Origin: Winogradskyella wandonensis
GTDB taxonomy: Bacteria; Bacteroidota; Bacteroidia; Flavobacteriales; Flavobacteriaceae
Assembly (NCBI RefSeq): GCF_004346845.1
Contig: NZ_SMGI01000003.1
Span: 1 to 64,000, forward strand
DNA: 64,000 nt
Reading direction: 5' to 3'
In this document: piece by piece, positions 63,944-64,000 of the stretch
Layout of the letters: each line of letters opens with the position of its first letter
How positions within the stretch are numbered: position 1 is the first letter of the stretch
The notes under the pieces: model-generated
The model's input: only the letters and a program-made list of their open reading frames with translations
What the model was told of the DNA's origin: nothing
Databases searched by the model: none
Program-made: the position numbers and the translations under genes

Positions 63944-64000
63944 GATTTCTAAAATTTTATAGTATAAAGTTACCCATTAGAAGATGGAATAGACATGACA

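Noticed and set aside
1-64000. Mobile elements, CRISPR arrays, phage or defence islands
   Set aside because: I found no transposase, integrase, regularly spaced repeats or known defence genes; the only accessory-looking stretch is 51464-52589.

Overview
The window reads as ordinary chromosome of a marine, pigmented member of the Flavobacteriaceae (Bacteroidota). The support is low GC content, promoters of the Bacteroidetes type (TTG, about 19 nt, TAnnTTTG), tRNA genes without an encoded CCA, many exported proteins and lipoproteins with short signal peptides, a long NusB, a PUR-like DUF3276 protein, an archaeal/eukaryal-type ProRS and a split transketolase. I see no rRNA operon, prophage, transposase, CRISPR array or recognisable defence system. 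Three tRNA genes (Lys, Leu, Glu) are present.

Layout. 1-3560: a possible structured RNA, then thrS-infC-rpmI-rplT; infC starts at an ATA codon. 3569-12997: mostly minus-strand housekeeping genes (cyclase, exported protein, AI-2E permease, dnaB, accA, and a tgt-lptG-like-eamA operon). 13167-18837: split transketolase, an outer-membrane barrel, an FKBP lipoprotein, an S4/methyltransferase/phosphoribosyltransferase set, and aroK. 18970-22968: tRNA-Lys, tRNA-Leu, then a MerR/B12-domain regulator followed tightly by crtI-crtB-crtZ. 22961-32318: TlpA-like protein, a duplicated-domain lipoprotein, a Crp regulator, a FadL-type porin, a low-complexity lipoprotein, proS, tRNA-Glu-rpsT and aconitase. 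32538-38842: an acyltransferase and a tightly packed operon of three SurA/PpiC-like proteins plus a MoxR ATPase. 39207-42458: a second carotenoid operon, crtD-cruF-crtY. 42638-50109: guaB, a frameshifted lipoprotein, a TonB-dependent receptor with a palindromic operator, and a pyrD-lysE-HMG-CoA-lyase-like operon. 50222-63943: pepT, a small accessory insertion carrying a HEAT-like gene between repeat-like spacers, an exported methyltransferase, yajC, DUF1573, nusB, leucine dehydrogenase, an ABC exporter half, DUF3276, an M14 peptidase, csaA, a thioredoxin-like protein and a TonB-family protein.

How genes work together. The two crt loci, about 16 kb apart, encode most of a route from GGPP to a monocyclic hydroxylated carotenoid of the myxol or saproxanthin type: CrtB and CrtI make lycopene, CrtY cyclises an end, CruF hydrates the other end, CrtD desaturates it and CrtZ hydroxylates the ring. 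crtE and crtW are not in the window. The regulator ahead of crtI has a MerR head and a C-terminal part with CarH/LitR-like motifs, so light or B12 control of pigmentation is plausible. The surA-like/moxR operon fits outer-membrane protein biogenesis.

The most notable observations are a queuine tRNA-ribosyltransferase without its zinc cysteines, the ATA start of infC, two possible structured RNAs, the CarH-like regulator, the frameshifted lipoprotein, and the palindromic operator of the TonB receptor. Everything here was read by eye; no database search was run.
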